From contig NC_133939.1 of NCBI RefSeq assembly GCF_031877795.1, positions 8,227,698 to 8,291,697 on the forward strand: DNA of 64,000 bases, written 5' to 3'. The position numbers and the translations under genes are program-made. This document shows positions 50,058 through 63,552 of the stretch, piece by piece (within the stretch, counting starts at the first letter, position 1; the number at the start of each line of letters is the position of its first letter). The notes below the pieces were generated by a model. It saw only the letters and a program-made list of their open reading frames with translations, ran no database searches and had not been told where the DNA came from. This DNA is from Strix aluco. Lineage: Eukaryota; Chordata; Aves; Strigiformes; Strigidae.

Positions 50058-50145
50058 GGGCGGCGCGGCGCGGGGCGGGGAGCGGAGCAGGGCCGGGCCG
50101 AGGCGCCGCCGGCAGCTGAGCGGAGCGGGTCCGCCGGGCCGCGCC

Positions 50146-51074
50146 ATGGCGCCCTCCTTCCGGCCCGGCAAGGGCCGCCCGCCGCGGGGCGACGAGGGCT
50201 GCGCGGAGGCCAGGGCCGACAGGAAGGTGAGCGACCGGGGCGCCGCGGCGGGCGGGCGGGCGGGGCCGGGCGGGCGGCGGGCTGACGGCGCTGTTGTCCC
50301 CGCAGACGAGGAAGCCGCTGGTGGAGAAGAAGCGCCGGGCGCGGATCAACGAGAGCCTACAGGAGCTGCGGCTGCTGCTGGCCGACAGCGAGGTGAGGCG
50401 GCGGGGCGGGGGCCGCGCCGGGCGGCGGGGCCCGGGGCCGTGCTGACGGCCGCGGCGCCCCGGGTCAGTTTCAGGCGAAGCTGGAGAACGCGGAGGTGCT
50501 GGAGCTGACGGTGCGGCGGGTGCAGGCCGTGCTGGAGCGCCGCTCCCTCGGTGAGTGCCGGCGGGGCGGCGGCGGGGGGCCGGCCCGGCCCGCGCCTCAC
50601 CCCGCTCCCCTCTCTGTCTCCCGCGGCGCAGAGGGCGGGCGGCTGCACCGCGAGGCCAGCGAGCGCTTCGCCGCCGGCTACATCCAGTGCATGCACGAGG
50701 TGCACACCTTCGTCTCCAGCTGCCCCGGCATCGACGCCACCACGGCCGCCGAGCTGCTCAACCACCTGCTGGAGTCCATGCCCCTCAACGAGGGCAACCT
50801 CCCGGACTTGATCGCGGACGTTTTGGCAGATCCCGCGCTCGGGCCCTGGCCTGGCAGCGAGGCGCTGGCCCCGGCAACCGAGGCGGCTCTGGGCGCCCTA
50901 GGCCTGGCTCTGCCCGCCTCGGCACCCTCGCCCTCCGCCAGTGAAGAGACCTGCTCCGACTCGGACGAGGCGGAGGCCGAGCCAGGCCAGACCTCCACCG
51001 ACGGACTGGACGCTTCCCGGACGCGCAGCCTGCCCTCGCCGAGCTTACCCAAATCCATGTGGAGACCCTGGTAA
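50146..51074 (+). CDS. HES6: HES6, bHLH-Orange transcriptional cofactor/repressor
   Basis: There are four coding exons: 50146-50226, 50306-50392, 50469-50550 and 50632-51074 (81, 87, 82 and 443 bases, together 230 residues; human HES6 has 224). All junctions are GT-AG, phases are 0, 0 and 1, and the three introns are tiny (76-81 bases). The start MAPSFRPGKGR matches HES6 proteins and has a strong Kozak context. Residues 28-83 are the bHLH, with RKPLVEKKRRARINESLQEL and the short loop typical of HES6. Residues 95-134 are the Orange domain (RFAAGYIQCMHEVH, ELLNHLLESMP). An acidic serine-rich stretch (SEETCSDSDEAEAE, 187-200) resembles the region of a known CK2 site in mammals. WRPW (227-230) recruits Groucho/TLE. 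Known HES6 proteins promote neuronal and muscle differentiation, partly by antagonising HES1/HES5, in the nucleus. Confidence 0.95.
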
Positions 51075-51835
51075 CGGAGGGGCGCGCAGGAGCGGACGCA
51101 GACCCACCTGGCGGGGAGAGGAGCCGGGCCCCGCGCTGCCCTGCGGCCCCCGGAGCACGCCGCGTGCGTGCGGCTGGCAGCGCTGCGCTTGGGGACTGCA
51201 TCGATGGCACTCTGACACTGTCACGCCCTGACAGGCTAATAGCTAAGCGTGTTAACATTTCATCCGTGTGTATGTGTGTGCGTGTGTGGCATTTTGTAAC
51301 TTTAGGGGTTGTTTTTATGAGAGGCTGGGGAGGGGATGGGGGGGGGGGAAGGAGGGAGGTGGTTTGTAGTAGCAAAGCTCTTCGGTGGACACACAGCAGT
51401 TATTTTATAACCCTGTCTCTTTCTCTTGGCCCTTATAAGTGGCCCAAATATCACTACCTTTTTCTTTTAAGAAAAAGCCCCCGTGCATTTTAAATCGTGA
51501 TGGTTAACTCCATGAGAAGCCCGAGTTAAGTCTGCATGCACAGTTTTAAGTGTTCTAGTGATAGCAAAGATCCCTGAAAGGGGTTGGTGTGGTTAGCATC
51601 TGTACATGGTAGCAGTCTAGAGTCTCACCTTCAGTGAAGGCAGAGAAAACTAGAAACCTGGTGGAATTAGATGAACATTTAAAAGATATTGGTGGCAGGG
51701 TGCCTTTTAGAAATGAGTGTCTTTATGCACATTTTGCTTTTAGCACATTTGAGTTAATTGTGACTTTATGTATATTAGGGTGTCAAATGTTTTTTATTTT
51801 TAATCTTTAATAAAAAATACTGAATTCACAACTCA
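51075..51835 (+). other. HES6: HES6 3'UTR with poly(A) signal
   Basis: The 3'UTR is about 750 bases. It starts GC-rich and becomes AT-rich. It holds a TG-rich tract (51268-51289) and a strongly G-rich tract (51327-51359). A canonical AATAAA lies at 51809-51814, so cleavage is expected near 51830. Confidence 0.75.
51327..51359 (+). other. G-quadruplex-forming motif in the HES6 3'UTR
   Basis: The tract carries GGGG, GGGG, a run of eleven G and GGG, separated by one to four bases, which satisfies the usual four-run quadruplex pattern. It lies on the transcribed-sense strand, so the motif would be in the mRNA. Confidence 0.6.
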
Positions 51836-52729
51836 TTGCATGTATTCTGGAGTGTGATACACTTCTAACCGGTTAAAAAAATTGAAATGCATTTCCCTAT
51901 TATACATACTTTTGTTATGTTGTGGAAACAATGCTGGTAATTAAGCACTTAATTCTTGTACCAAGCATTGTTAGCTTAAGTACTGGAATTCAAATTTTCT
52001 TTTGTTTAGTACTAGAAGACACTTAAGTTATTGCAGTGAGCAAGGTCATACTAGTGTAAGGTTGATCTTGGGCCACAGTTTTCTGGGCTAGTTTATCTGA
52101 ATGCCAGTCTCAAACCTACTCGATCTGAAGGTATTGCTCATACATCTACAGTCCTAACTTCACAACTGTTAGGCAAATCTGCTCCTGGGGCATGACTTCA
52201 TAGGGGGGTTGGTGGTTTGGTTTTGGTTTGGGTGTTTGGATTTTTATTTTTGGTTTTTGCACTTGAGTGCAAAGTTGAATAGAGCGTGCAATGGATTTGG
52301 AGACTTATTTAGAATTAAAAAATATTTCTAGGGGGCTGGATGGGGGACCCTTGGCATTCTTCTACATGACATTTGACACCTCCCCTGTTCCTACTTTTGG
52401 GACATGCCAGGTTATTTGTGCTGTGGTAATACCTTTCAGAGAGCTGTCCTTGTAAAGAGAAAAACAAAAAGGATAGTAAAGTTGCTTAATGCATGGAAGT
52501 TCCCAAACATAGAACAAGCAAGAAAAGAAGCAACCTACCTACCAGGGGATTAGACATGTAACTTTTGTTAATAACCCTATGGAATAATAAAAATGGAAAC
52601 TAAGACACTGTTAAGACCTCTCCTTTGTAATTGTCCTTAAGTTACCCAAGCTGGGTGTCTTATTCAAAGATGGCCATCAAATTTGTTTGGTTCTTCTCAT
52701 CCCATTTTGCACTAAATTCCCTTTGAAAC

Positions 52730-52749
52730 GGGGGGGGGGGGGGGGGGGG
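52730..52749. repeat. Homopolymer run of 20 G
   Basis: Twenty consecutive G on the + strand, followed by AAGAAGGG. Such runs are rare and unstable and can form G-quadruplexes. The exact length may be a sequencing artefact. Confidence 0.9.
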
Positions 52750-55700
52750 AAGAAGGGCAAAAACCCAGCTGAGCAGGGGGAGGTGAGAGCTGCTGTAGTG
52801 ACCTTTCTGCTTTAGGGAGGGAGGTTAGCGTTTTGAAGTGTAAATGAAGGAGGAGCCTGGGACACTTGCACTAGAAGTAACACCCTACACACAAGATGAC
52901 CTCTCGGACTGAGCCTGCACCTCTCTAGCCCCAGCACAAGGCCAGGTTTATTTTTATAAAGCTACTTCCTCAAAGTATCACAGTGTTTGATACTTCACTC
53001 TCCGTTTCTGTTTAATTAGCCCAGATAATAACTCACTGTAATCGCCAGGGGAAGGTCACACATTACACATCACAGTATGTTATCCTGCTACACTAAGTCA
53101 GAGGCCCTTGCTTTTAACATCTAGCACACACAGCCCCTTCTGTAAGGCACTCTGGAGGGAGGTAAAGCCAGAGCCTGTTCCCTTAGCAGCAGCAGCCCAG
53201 CCTGTGGCTCACAACAGCACGCACACACACACACAGCAGCATCAGGCTGCAGATACTTGCCTGAGCCGGCTGTCTCGGGCTGTGACATCCAGGGCTGATG
53301 CCAGGCTGGTGCAGCCACTCAGGCCCCTCTGCTGCTGCAGAACACCGGAGGCAGCTTGGCTTGGCTTCATTTCCATGAGATGAAAGACCCACAGGTTAGG
53401 GCTCTTCTGTAATGCTGCTGTGAAAGCAAGTGCAAACCCTGACACTTCAGTGACAGAAACAGAGCCAAGAGTCAACATAGAAGTGCCAGCTTTGGTTCAG
53501 CAGTGGATGGGGAGGGGGAGCTAGCAGCAGAGTTATCTCTGCTAAGCAGCATTGCAGATGTGTTGCTTAACTTTTCCTCTATTGGCCCTTGAGAATCAGA
53601 GCTGAAGCAGGCCTTCCCCCTTTACCTGCTCCCTTTCCCATTCCTGTGTATGTTGCTGCCAGTGCTGTTGCACTTCCCACACCTGGGGTAACCCTCAGGC
53701 TGGTGAGCCCACACAGCTCCCTGCACATCTGCCACAACAGCTGGAGATCTAGGTACATCCCATCCCCACTGCTGCGGAAGGAAACAGGCAGAGGGGCTGC
53801 AAGCTTGCTGGCCACGGCCACCTGCCCTCCCAAAGCCAGGACAGTCAGGAAGAGCCACAGCAGAGGGATAACAGGCCTCTCCCCTGTGCACTTCAGTCCT
53901 GTATTAGCTGAAAAGAAAAAGCCAGGTCAAAGCAGTACTATTAGGAGTTTTTTAAAGTGTCAAAAGCATTTTAGAAATGTGTTAGCAATATGGCTTTTTT
54001 TTTTTTTTTAAATCCACAAATTAGGTTCACAGAAAGTTTACATCCTCTGATTAGGTGTTGCTGGATTTCTCCATTTGCATTTCTGTACCTTACTGCAAAG
54101 GTGTCAGATCTGACACTTCCCTGACAAAGGCAGGAAGAGGTGAGCATTTTGGGGGTGGGACTGGGGAAGGGGCAGTGAGGGGAAAGGAAGGTTTCCAGCA
54201 GCTCTGATGAAAAAACCAGTGAAGCCTTTTCAAGTCCTTCTTTATAGAAACTGCCTTTATTCTTTTCCATTCCAAAGTAATACAAACAGACTATCTGATC
54301 TGACAGTGCACCGCCTTGTAAAAGGAGAGAGGAGCAGCACACTAACAGGAATACTCTCGTTTGATATGCAGTTGAAGAATAATAGAAAGAAGGGCTCATT
54401 TTCTCCTCTCTTTGCATGTCAGTCACTCACACCTGTTGCAGGGGAAAACTGCTCCTTGTTAGACCAGGTCAGCTGGGAGGACTTACAGTTCAAACCTTTT
54501 CCTAACCTCTTGGCAACATGTAGCAGGTCTTTTGTCAGAGCTCTCTGGCCAGGAGACAAGATCAAACTTTCAGATTGTCCAATCAACTTACATCTTCCTT
54601 TGTCTCCCACTAGGAGATACTAGCTACTAAGTATCACATAGCTCTCTACAGAGTTTTCCCTCTCCCAGTAAACAAACGTTGCAGTCTCTATTCCAATTAA
54701 AAAATTAAACATAAGAATAAAAATTCAGTCCAGCCCTCAGCAGCAGGGTTAGGGGATGCACACAGACATCGTGAGGGAAGTTTCTGCTAGACAGATAGTT
54801 CATTCCTGTCTATAACACAGAGAGTTTACATTTCTTACCATTCAAGATACTGCCATTAGCAGAATGTTATTGAAACAAGTCACAAAAAAGGATTTATTTC
54901 TGTGAGAAGAGTGCTGGGATGAATGTTGGTTAATCCAGGCATCCAGAGCCTTGCCATGTTATGGTAAACTCTCCACAGATAACATCCCCAAGGGACCATC
55001 CAGTCTTGACATCTCTAACTGTTAGAGCTCAATTTCAGGGTTTTCCAATTTACGGGCCCATCTCCAAGTACAGCTATGTGCACACACACACACACTCCAA
55101 AGCAGGTCTCCATCCCTAACTATTCTATCCTGCAGGGTTAGAGGTGCAGACACACAGGTTTTACAAATCTAGTTCAGCTTTTGGAACACACCGAGACTTT
55201 TGGCCAAGCAGCTCTTTCTTTTCTCTGGTGATAAGAACAATTGGGCTGAACACCATGTCTCCTGCTGAGTTTGTCCCACAAGCCACTGCTTGGGCCACGC
55301 TCCCTTGGACCATGGAAACACACAAGCCAGTATGGATGTGACCCAAGAGAAGAATATCTTGCTCCACAGATGAACAAAATGGTTTGAACAAGGTCATGCA
55401 GGAAGCATGTGGAAAACCTAAGGATCCAAACAATCCACTAATCCAGCTGTCTTAACCAGAAGCCTAATCCTTCCTCTGCTTCCTAAGATATATTTTTATT
55501 TTCTTGCATGAGATACCTGGTTCCAAGTGACATTTATACTCCTTCTTATAGGGATTTCCTGAGTTCAGTTATCTAAATGGATGGTGTCATTAAATCACAC
55601 ACTTTAAGACTCTCAGACTATTGCATGAACTAAGCTAAAGAAAAAGGGGGAAAAACAGTCTCTCTCCTTCAAGGGATTTGTAGCTCCCTGTACAACATCA

Positions 55701-58700
55701 GCATTTCATTACTTTCTTCAGCAAGTGCAATTCATTGCACTACATTTTAAGAAGGTTAAAAAAAAAAAGCTGGTGCAGAAAACATTCAAACATGAAAATA
55801 CACTTACAGCAAGAGATTTTTAAGCTTAATTTAGTTAAATGAGATGATTGAGGGCGATTTGATTAGCTACACTGCATATGTTATATTATACATGTGTTAT
55901 ATTGCTCACTTACCAGCCGAGGAAGTCATGGGTTCAAAAAGTCTTTGAATCCAGTAAAGTAGAGCCTTAAATGCTAAACACTGGATAGTGGGTCCAAGCT
56001 GTTTGAAATAACAATAACAAAAAAAAAAAAAGATTGTTATTAGACACTGGAAGAAGCCATGAATTTGCTTTCTCTTAATGTCATCAGGTCAAGTGAGACA
56101 GAATACCTTTCCAGAAAACAAATACAAGTTGCTTTGGTTACAAACAAAAACTACTTAGTAAAACAACAACATAAAGGCAATTATATTAGCTGATCCCTTC
56201 TGGCCTTAGATTTCTTAAGTATAAAATTACCTCAATTTATGGGTTTTTTTAGTTTTTACATTGATCTCAGGCTAAAATATAGGTTGAAAGCATGGTGAGT
56301 AGTTTTCTTTGCCTGGGAAAGTGCAGACCTAGGGCATCTTCAAACATATGTTTGCAGAATGCTTCAGGAATTGCCCAGATTCATTCACCCTCAGCTGAAC
56401 TCTGCAAAGCTCCTAGACCATTTAAGTACAAAGTAAAGCAGCCTAATTTAAAATCACCACCAAAGAGGCACACTTTAAAGTATCCTTAAAATGATGTGCC
56501 CGTTGAGAGGAAAGGGAGATTACTGGGCATCGCCTGGAGACTGCATATCCACTCAGGTATGTGTTGCAAAACGGGTTTCAGCTTCTAGTGGTCCCCTGTG
56601 GAACCCTTGCTGTGTTCTGGGGTTTGGAACATCCATAATTAAGAGGAACACTAGTAAAACTGTAGACTTTCATTCTCCCTACCCTAAACTGAGTTCACCA
56701 GAACCAAGCTGTGCTAAGCAAAGTCCCTGTAGAATGCCTTCAACTGTCACCATGGAACAGCCCTTGCAATCGGTGTTCCACAGATTGAGAAGGGGAGGAA
56801 AAAAGCCCAGAAGAGACATGACTCCTCCATTATCAGCCCCATCAAACTTTTCCGCCAACTGGGAGAGCTTGTTCACAGCACCCATATGCCTCACCAAGGC
56901 CTGAATCACACACATTTGTAGTGCATTGGCCTCCTTTGGACCTGCAAATGCTATGTGGCATTTATGACCAGCCTTCATAAAACAAGTGTGTCTTCATTAC
57001 TCATGGCTGACCCCCAACATGGGTGGTATCTACCTCCACATTGCCCCTTTCCAAAACAACATACAGAGATTCATTTCCTGCACTGCAGACACCTGCAGAG
57101 TACCAGGAGTCTGAGACTACATTACACACATCTGAATCTGGTCCAGGTTCTTTCTATCCTTCACAGGAGCAGATTAACCAGTCAGAAAACAAGTGTAATT
57201 GAATCCCCTCATGCAGGCAGAGGGAGCCCACAGCTTCTTACCAAAATCTAGGATTCTAGAGCAAGTCTCCAAGGAGTAGCTGCTACTCACAGCAGCTGCA
57301 AGCCTCCCACTCATTAACCCCTCCATTGAACCAGCAGTTTCTTAATAAGCCAACACAGGTTCTGAGAGAAGTCCATGACCACAACCTACAAGCAGGAGCT
57401 TTGGGATGCCTGTACAGAGCACCCAGGACGTCTAGTTCCCAGAAAGCTTTACATGAAGTGACACATAATTTGGAATGCTTCTGAACGTGCCTGGTCTCAA
57501 AAAGAGGGTTGTAAGACCCAAAGGGCACAACTACTCCCACATCATACCTTATGTGCCCTGTGCAGATGCACAAGAAGAGCTGCCCAGAGCAGCACTGTCA
57601 TGAGAACAACAGGGACAACCAAACCAACCAACAGGTCTACACAGCTCTTTTCTGCTGCTGTGTGCTATCAGCAGCACTTGGCTGCTTAGAGGTGACCACG
57701 CTGGCTGTCAGAGCACAGCAGTCAGGGTGACTCAGGAACAGCAGGACAGACTGCACTTTCAATTGCTGCAGGAAGCAGGAAAAATGATTCACATCCTTTC
57801 AGCCAGTGCTGAACCAGAGCATCATTCCAAGGCTCAAAAACTCCAGTGACAAAGAGTCTTCAAAATACAATGCAAAACCCCAAGATCCTGGCGCTCTGTG
57901 CTTAAGACTCTGTTCCCACTCCCATTCCTTCCCAGAATCACCACTCCTCTATTCGTGAAATTACAATCTACTCCCTGAACCCTTTAAAAAACAAAACAAA
58001 ACCAAAAACCACAACAAACAAAAAACTCCAACTAAACAACACACACAGATTCTTACCTCTCAGCTTTTTGCTAGAAGGTCTACTGGCTGCATTTCCATGG
58101 AGGGCAATTAGTAATAACTATCTGCTTGCTTCAACACCTGGGAATTTATTTATGTCCTAAAAATTTTAAAAGATGCAATGAAAATATTATACTGATGCAC
58201 CAGTTGTTGTAACAACCAATAACATTTTGCTCTTGTATAGTTCTAGCAAGGCTTTACAAAGAAGGGAGAATTATTATCTCAGGGGTTTTTGAGAGGGGAA
58301 GAGTAGATAAAAAGAGGATTTGCCAACAAATTGGCTGCATCTTTTGTGGGTTTATACAGTTACACACCACTTTACAGCTATTATAATCAATCTATTTATA
58401 GCACAGATACAAGGGGGGAAATGCTGCAAAGGAGCTGATGAAAAAGCTTTCTTTTTGCCAGAGGAAAAAGAGAAGGGGACTGCAGCAAAGAACTCTTTTA
58501 GACTAAGAGGGAGAACAAATCTCTAAGGCCAGGGCATTTCCTCATCTCAAAACTGTCAAGTCCTCCCTGATATCAAGGCTCTTGCTGCCAGTTGCAGGAT
58601 TGACTGCTGCTGAATGTAGCCAGTGGTTTCTTGTGCTTTAATTTGTATTATACATGAGATTCAAGTAAGTACACTCAAAGCAAGCAAAGGCTTCTCTGCT

Positions 58701-61700
58701 TTCTAGGACGGAGTCTACTGCTGGACACTCCTCCCCCTCTCCTCTACTTTCATGCAGTCTGGATTTACCTCCAGAATTATGCTAGTGAAGAACTGGCCAC
58801 ACATCTCTCAAGGTAGGCTTTTTATTGCCTAACTGGCCAATTCAGCTGAGAAAAACTTCCTCAAAATTTATGTTCTGAAGTATCCTATGAATAAAATAAG
58901 ACTCAAATACTGAGTGAAACGCTAAGGTTTTGCATAAATAGCAAATGTTGATGTATCTAGGGTGAATCACAGATGCATATGCTCTATCTTCTTGCTTTAT
59001 TTGGTCACCCAAACAGGTTTTCCCATCCAACCCCAAACTTGAAGAGGCAAGTTCTCCTTGGCCAGCCTAGCAATGACCACTCTGACTCAGCCGCACACAT
59101 GCATGTTAAATTAACAGATGTAAATGATACAGGCCAGATGGGAAATGAAATATGCAAACATAAAGAAAGTCAGTGTCATGTAAAATATATAGATCAGGAA
59201 AGAAAATTTACATGCATTCAAGCATGGTTTTTGGTTTGGTGGTGGGTTTTTTTTTTGTTCTTTCCCTTTTGCTCCCAAATGGCACGCTTCCAAGCCTACT
59301 GCCTGCCTGCTTTGGGAAAATGGATCCCCACGGTGCTGGCAAGACCAAGGGAATTCTCAAGTATTACCTCCCTCCTTGAATACATTAGATGTCACACCAA
59401 GTACTTTTAAATCTTGAATACACGGAGGCCAACTCTTTAGCCTGATAATCCTACTGTTAGCTACTTTTACAATACAGCATATACAGACAGTCACTACATA
59501 GTCATTGAACACATTGAATCACCTGTAACAAACACGTCCTTGCCACAAAAAACTAGCGATGGTCAGCCAAACAAGTAGTAGGGGATTTAGCTGCGTATCT
59601 CAGTTCATTTCACCACTTCTGAGAAAACAATCAGTTTGTGGGGAAGTCGCCAGCTAAGTGTGTTGCCCTCATCTTTCCTTCGTTTCTTGACGAGAAACCA
59701 AACCAAAACTGCTACTCACAATACATTCCCCCTAGAAATGTAGCAGAATCCTACAATGAAACGGGGAGGATTTGGCTCTCTGGCCCCATCAGAAGATTTT
59801 GACATTTGGTCCTTTCCGTTGCTGAAACACATCAGTGTTCAGCCTTGCTCCATTTCCTGTTAGAATCCCACCAGCAGGCAGAGAGATCGGGACTGCTGGA
59901 AAATAGCAGGGAAGCCTACCTGGTGCCACTGGTTTGTTTTCCACAGTGCTTGTAACCATGGCATCTGAGCAGCAAGAAATAAAACACATGCACCTTCAAA
60001 AGCGGAAGGGCTTCCACTTCCCCTGTCCTTCCCCTGAAACAAAAGAGTATCATTTTTCATGTTTTGCACTCACTGGTTTTGTTTTCAGAGAACATTTAAT
60101 ATCATGAAACTGTTTAGACAAAGTTATTTTATACATTGATCTGAATAAAACCATAGAGAGATTCAAATGGCCTAATTACTTATTTGAGTTTTGGTTTTCA
60201 AAGATACCAAGATTTGAAGTGTCTGGACACATAATTTTGATTTGACTCTGTTTCTGAAGGTTACCTCAGAGTTCAGATCTGTACTGAGACTCTGACAATT
60301 CACGAATGTAGCTTAGCAGAGATCCCAGGTGCACACAGCCCTTCCTGGGGCTGGGTTCTGCAGCTGTAGCTTCTTTTGCCAAAAGCTCTAAACATCACTT
60401 TTTCTCTCTCCCTCTATTTTTTTTCTTTTTTTGTCTGACATGGGACAATTCCAGCCTTCCCTGTTCTGAAAACTTTCTCACTTGTTATGGTCACAGATCA
60501 TGGAGGCACACAGATTTAACCTTGTGCTTTTCTTTTGTGTTTGTGTTTTAACAACTCCCCATCCCTGTTCAACCAAACCATTCCTAAAGGTCCAGATATC
60601 AACATGACTCAGGAAACATTTGCCTTCATCTCTTCCTCAAATTCTCTCTCTGACAAGGAACCACTACATCTCGCCTAAAGAAAGATAAAGTTGTGTTTTG
60701 CTGTTGATAAAACTATTTTTTAAAAGGCAGCATTAAGCAATTTCAAAGAGGCAGTGCCCTGTGGAACTGTGTTATTATCCTCTTCCTCCAATTCTTTCAC
60801 AAAAGTCACAAACCAGACTGCAACCACCCAAATGTTTCCAGAGCAGCGAACTGTCACCTTCTATATATAGCCCAGGTGTCACAGTTCAACCCTAGCCTTA
60901 TCTAACAGGCTTAGAGGTACGGAACACACAATGCTTGGAAGGCTGTGGATACATTTAGTTACAGCAATTTACTCACAGTAAGTTGTGGCGTTCAGCTTCA
61001 AGTCACTACTACGTGTGTTGACAAAGTCTCCGAAGTTTGGGGAAGGCTGTTAGCATCCCTACTCCTGGAACATTCCTGCAGAACAAATAATAGATTTTTC
61101 TCTCTCAAACCCTCCTCTCAATTGAAAAAACAGATTTTATATCTGAAAGTTTTAAAAGCCTTCTTTGGAATTGCTTGAATAAACAAGCTAGACTGCATAA
61201 ATCAACTAGGTGATAAATACCATCTCCATTTATAGACACTTCTTAAAACACATTAGATCACACTGCTGAGCTTCCTGGACCTAGTTTACAGCCAGCTCCT
61301 TCAGACACATGGAGAATTTACATTACGGTGGCCAAGCTATCCCGACCTTCCTCTGCATGAGTTCAGTTTGACCCCTCAGAAGGCACTATGGGCAGCGTCA
61401 CTGTTCAACAACTTCCTGAGCATTTGGACCCTTTGATCCTGTCAAATACATTCAAAAAGGCTCTACCTGTAAAGCCACCGTTGTCAGCCTAATGAGTAAA
61501 AGTTAACACCATAAACTTCACAGGCCTATGAACACTAAATTAGGTGACAAAGGCAGTCATATATCACTTCATCAAACTAATTCTGTCAGTAAGTGAAATC
61601 TGTTAAACCATTTACAGTATGCAGTCTGGTTCAATTTATATAATTCTGCTGCAAAATCAATTCAAGACTATAAACAGTTTACTCAGATTAGGATAAAGAC

Positions 61701-61748
61701 ACCTTTATTTTGCTAATGTGTTAGCTAATAGACTATCAGACAAACTTT

Positions 61749-61813
61749 AAAAAAAAAACCCTAAAATAAAAAAAAAACCCAAACCAACCAAACAACAAAA
61801 CCCCACACCAAAC
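61749..61813. repeat. AC-only low-complexity tract
   Basis: About 65 bases made almost entirely of A and C (one T at 61762 and one or two at the edges), with AAACC-type units. Similar tracts occur at 57984-58045 and, in the opposite orientation, at 52203-52239 and 59224-59260. Confidence 0.7.
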
Positions 61814-63552
61814 AGATTTTTCCACAAAAATCCAAACCAGAAACCCCTGAAAACTCAGAGTTAGAGACTTAAGCGCTTATCACCTCATAATGGCAGAGTA
61901 TGTACAGGGAAGGGATTTTAGGTGGCCTGGTAGGACTAATGAAACAATGTTGTACAGAAGTGCTTTCATAATCAGGTCTTTATAGTTGATCTCATTTAAA
62001 TTCACCACTCATGTAACACAAGGTAATTATTATTAGAAGAATATTAAATACACTGCCTGACTACATCCAAAGCATTAGGAGCCTCCATTTGAAGTAAGCA
62101 GTTTGGTAACCATCTTTTTGTATATGCATAGCTAAAGACAATAGAAGAATTTCCTAGTTCTTTACATGCCATGTGATTTTGGCAATTACAAATTTCAACA
62201 CAATTCTAAAATATATATATATTTATATTTGAAATTGTCTCTGAAAGGAGAGGAGGCAAAAGAGAACTTCAAGGCAGCCAACAGTGAACAAAAGCCTTCC
62301 AGCCTTCAGCCGCCTGCAGGGAGGTGGAGTTTAGGAAGAGGTATGCATCTTCCTAGAAATCAGATCTGAACAGAAGGCACTCCTCCCCATCCTCCCAGCC
62401 CCACACTGAGCAGCTGGGACAGAGTCTTCACTATTCACAGGCAGGCAGCAGCTCTTCAGAACACAAAAAAGGAGGAGCTTGTAAAGACAACTGCCCACAG
62501 ACACTGGAAATAACTCCTGATGGCCACATTCTTCACGTTGTCACTTCTTTCTGCATTGTGTCACCCCACGTGCTTTTTTAACTGCACAAATTGCAATATT
62601 TAAGATGCTGCTTTTGGCTGGTAACTGAGTCTCTGGATAAGGGCCTGGAGGCACAGGCAGAGCAGCCGCAGAGCTGGCAGAGCTCAGTTCGAGGGCTGGG
62701 GTTGTTACGGAGCCTTCCGCGCCACTCCGGAGATCATCATCCTGCAGCCAGAGCAGTGTCTGGTCATTCTTGGGTATTCCGTGCTCTGATGCAGACGTGT
62801 ATTTTTTTCTTCAACTCCATTATTTCCTAGAGAGATTTTTTTCTTCCAATTTTTATTTTTTTAGTAAATTAAAACCTCATTTAGCCCAAACAGGAAAAGA
62901 AACAATTCCATCAGATAGTTATTACATTGCACAATAAAAGAATACAAGTTCACTTTAATACCATCTGATATTCAAATATACTGGTTGGCATAGTAAGTCA
63001 CATGCATTCTGTCACTGCAAGAGAAAAATAACAAGATGTTATTTTACTTTTTAGAATCCTGTATTGCCGCAGAAACAAAATACCTATTTTAGGACTCTAG
63101 AAGCAACAGTATCCCCCACATTGCAGCTATTGCCATTCCTAATTGCTTAGCACAAAGAAGCTGGTCTACAATCTAAGTGTTTTCTTCATCAACCTCTGGT
63201 GTCTTACCAAATCTAGAAATGCAACTGAACCATGAAAAAAAAATAGTTTTCCACAATATGGGAAGATAGATTTGTCAGTATTCAAAATTCAAACTGGAAG
63301 TCAAGGGAGGTGAGAGAGGTTTATTAACACAAGCACAAGAAAAGCACTGAGCCAAATTTATGTATCACTTCAGTCTTTATACAGTCCAGTAATTTTGTAT
63401 ATGCTCCCAACAAAACAGCAAACACTTAAAAGCTGGAGAGATGCAGTCAGCAGGGGCACAAGTCACGGCACACAGAATTGACAGATGGTTCAGATTAAAC
63501 AGTTAGTATAAATGCCTGTGTACAACCCACACCCCATAGATGTGACTCTTAC

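Larger units (their letters stand above)
49170..51240. promoter_or_regulatory. CpG island covering the HES6 promoter and whole coding region
   Basis: GC content and CpG density rise sharply at about 49170 and fall after about 51240, so the island spans about 1 kb of upstream DNA and all four HES6 exons. Long open frames on both strands inside it (for example 452 codons on the minus strand at 48813-50171) are composition artefacts. Confidence 0.9.
51840..63550. other. Intergenic, no gene recognised
   Basis: About 11.7 kb without a recognisable exon. It contains simple repeats: a 20-base G run (52730-52749), (CA)n at 53218-53236 and 55081-55095, GT-only or AC-only tracts at 52203-52239, 57984-58045 and 61749-61813, and many A- and T-runs. 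In mammals ILKAP follows HES6 on the same strand. None of its phosphatase-domain sequence is seen here, so it is either beyond the window or elsewhere. Confidence 0.5.

Noticed and set aside
48813-50171. A 452-codon minus-strand open frame over the HES6 promoter
   Set aside because: It is a composition artefact of the CpG island, covers the promoter and start of HES6, and resembles no family.
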